Positions 6,821 through 7,511 of a stretch of 7,511 nucleotides of DNA are shown in pieces. Source of the DNA: Nitrospirota bacterium. Its GTDB lineage: Bacteria; Nitrospinota_A; UBA7883. Every line of letters starts with the position of its first letter. The first letter of the stretch is position 1. Below the pieces are notes generated by a model. That model ran no database searches, had not been told where the DNA came from, and saw nothing but the letters and a program-made list of their open reading frames with translations. The DNA lies in contig DRJW01000355.1 in NCBI GenBank assembly GCA_011052055.1, positions 1 through 7,511 on the forward strand. Direction: 5' to 3'. A program made the translations under genes and the position numbers.

Positions 6821-6849
6821 ATTTTATATCATGTGGGCGGTTTTATCAA
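6821..6849 (-). promoter_or_regulatory. Predicted sigma70-type promoter of pheA and the downstream gene run
   Basis: On the minus strand a -35 box TTGATA (6849-6844) and a -10 box TAAAAT (6826-6821) are separated by 17 bp. Each matches the consensus at five of six positions with ideal spacing. Transcription should start near 6814, giving a leader of about 55 nt before the pheA ATG. It is the only convincing promoter I found upstream of the six minus-strand genes. Confidence 0.6.
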
Positions 6850-6887
6850 AATGAGTATCAAGCCCGACGCTTAAAAGAGGCGATTAC

Positions 6888-7421
6888 ATGGCGAAATTTC
6901 TTTATCTGTACCTTGTTTTTAACCTGGCCTTTATCCTGGCCGCTCTTGGTCTCGGCTACATAACCGGCGCCATTCCCGGTTTTTTCCCGGCCCATGCTTT
7001 GGTGGGCGTTCTCTCCTCTCTTTCGTCCGTTTTAAGTCTTACCATCTTGATGTTTTATTTTATCTCCACAGGCTCGATTGTGAAAAACGCCGCCGTTGAT
7101 AAACTCGTGGACGCGGAGGATTATTATCGAACCAAAAAATTTAAAGCGTCACTTTTCCCCTGGATAATGGTCTCCATAGTTTCGTTTCTGGCTGTCCCGA
7201 TTCTTGGCGCGGCCTACGACACAGGCAAGGCCCCCCTCTGGCTTCATCATATGGCTGGCTGGGAGGCTTTGATCGCGCTGGGCGTCACCGCCCGTCTCTC
7301 TAAAAAACTACTGGATGAAAACAGTGATATTATCGCAAGGGCTATCAGCTCGGTGAACACCGACGTGGATAAACGCCGCGCCCTTGCGCAAGATAAGGGG
7401 GCGCATGGTCAGACGACATAG
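6888..7421 (+). CDS. Four-helix integral membrane protein of unknown function
   Basis: I do not recognise this 177-residue protein. Hydrophobic stretches suggest four membrane helices at about 4-27, 37-61, 88-108 and 119-136. A polar loop of about 25 residues (65-87, with several Lys/Asp/Glu) separates helices 2 and 3, and a charged C-terminal tail (138-177) is probably cytoplasmic, giving both ends inside. Histidines lie at the edge of helix 2 (H36) and helix 4 (H120-H121), which could bind a metal or haem, but this is only inference. The ATG has a good ribosome binding site, GAGG at 6877-6880, 7 nt upstream, supporting a real gene. It is divergent from pheA and shares the intergenic region, so it need not be linked to aromatic amino acid synthesis. 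No cysteine pair, signal peptidase site or transporter motif is evident. Confidence 0.8.
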   Translation: MAKFLYLYLVFNLAFILAALGLGYITGAIPGFFPAHALVGVLSSLSSVLSLTILMFYFISTGSIVKNAAVDKLVDAEDYYRTKKFKASLFPWIMVSIVSFLAVPILGAAYDTGKAPLWLHHMAGWEALIALGVTARLSKKLLDENSDIIARAISSVNTDVDKRRALAQDKGAHGQTT

Positions 7422-7502
7422 TGTTAAGCGCTTCGTCTCGTCGTCCTGAGAGAAACGAAGGATCTTGCCTTTTCTTTATAGCGTGGCCAGCGGTCAAACG
7501 AC
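7407..7502. repeat. Imperfect 11-bp direct repeat flanking the 3' hairpin
   Basis: GGTCAGACGAC at 7407-7417 (last codons of the membrane protein gene) recurs as GGTCAAACGAC at 7492-7502 with one mismatch, on either side of the palindromic element. It could mark a small duplication or the edges of an inserted repeat, but one short match may be chance. Confidence 0.25.
7431..7469. repeat. Imperfect hairpin resembling a dispersed short palindromic repeat
   Basis: CTTCGT (7431-7436) pairs with ACGAAG (7455-7460), extended by CTC/GAG with a two-base bulge; the loop is about 10 nt. The segment from 7440 to 7467 closely resembles a family of short intergenic repeats of the general form GTCATCCTGAGCGAAGCGAA, often followed by GGATCTT, which I recall as scattered in many bacterial genomes. 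It lies 10 nt after the stop of the membrane protein gene. The following pyrimidine-rich stretch (about 7463-7477) might let it act as a weak terminator as well. Confidence 0.5.
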
Positions 7503-7511
7503 GCAGTAATA

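Larger units (their letters stand above)
6760..6887. other. Divergent intergenic region between pheA and the membrane protein gene
   Basis: This 128-bp region separates two divergent genes. It holds the minus-strand promoter, the 16-bp palindrome and the tandem 8-bp repeats. On the plus strand I see no convincing promoter: TTGAGC at 6815-6820 could be a -35 box, but no good -10 lies 16-18 bp away. The only clear plus-strand signal is GAGG at 6877-6880, the ribosome binding site of the next gene. Confidence 0.7.

Noticed and set aside
1..7511. Search for tRNA genes, CRISPR repeats, transposases, phage genes and defence or toxin-antitoxin systems
   Set aside because: Nothing of this kind could be supported; nearly all sequence is taken up by recognisable housekeeping genes with short gaps.

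Overview
This is a stretch of bacterial chromosome carrying mainly housekeeping genes. Six genes run head to tail on the minus strand and one divergent gene lies on the plus strand at the right end. The set (bifunctional chorismate mutase/prephenate dehydratase, prephenate dehydrogenase, cytidylate kinase, six-domain ribosomal protein S1, single-domain SppA protease, ArnT/PMT-type membrane glycosyltransferase) fits a Gram-negative-type bacterium. The pheA-tyrA-cmk-rpsA order resembles gene strings in Desulfobacterota (Deltaproteobacteria) and related phyla such as Nitrospinota and Nitrospirota. No rRNA or other phylogenetic marker is available to settle the lineage, so that placement is an inference.

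Layout, following transcription from right to left. A good sigma70-type promoter (TTGATA-17-TAAAAT, 6821-6849) lies upstream of pheA, with a perfect 7+7 inverted repeat (6799-6814) at the expected transcription start. Then come pheA (6759-5683), a 54-nt gap holding a 15-codon mini-ORF, tyrA (5628-4756), cmk (4735-4037), rpsA with a TTG start (3983-2151), a 47-nt pyrimidine-rich gap, sppA (2103-1201), and a GT39-family glycosyltransferase (1197 to beyond position 1). The last gene starts 3 nt after the sppA stop and runs out of the window. No intrinsic terminator is visible between any of these genes and all gaps are 54 nt or less, so the six may form one transcriptional unit.

On the plus strand, 6888-7421 encodes a four-helix membrane protein that I do not recognise. 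After it, 7431-7469 carries an imperfect hairpin resembling a short dispersed palindromic repeat found in many bacterial genomes.

How the genes fit together: PheA and TyrA are the two branches from chorismate to phenylalanine and tyrosine. Cmk supplies CDP/dCDP, S1 supports translation initiation, SppA degrades leftover signal peptides or membrane-protein fragments, and the glycosyltransferase probably modifies an envelope lipid or protein. The aroA gene (and aroF) often found between tyrA and cmk in related operons is absent. I see no mobile element, CRISPR array, phage gene, toxin-antitoxin pair or defence system. The region is mostly ordinary. The best second looks are the regulatory region upstream of pheA, the mini-ORF between pheA and tyrA, and the unknown membrane protein.
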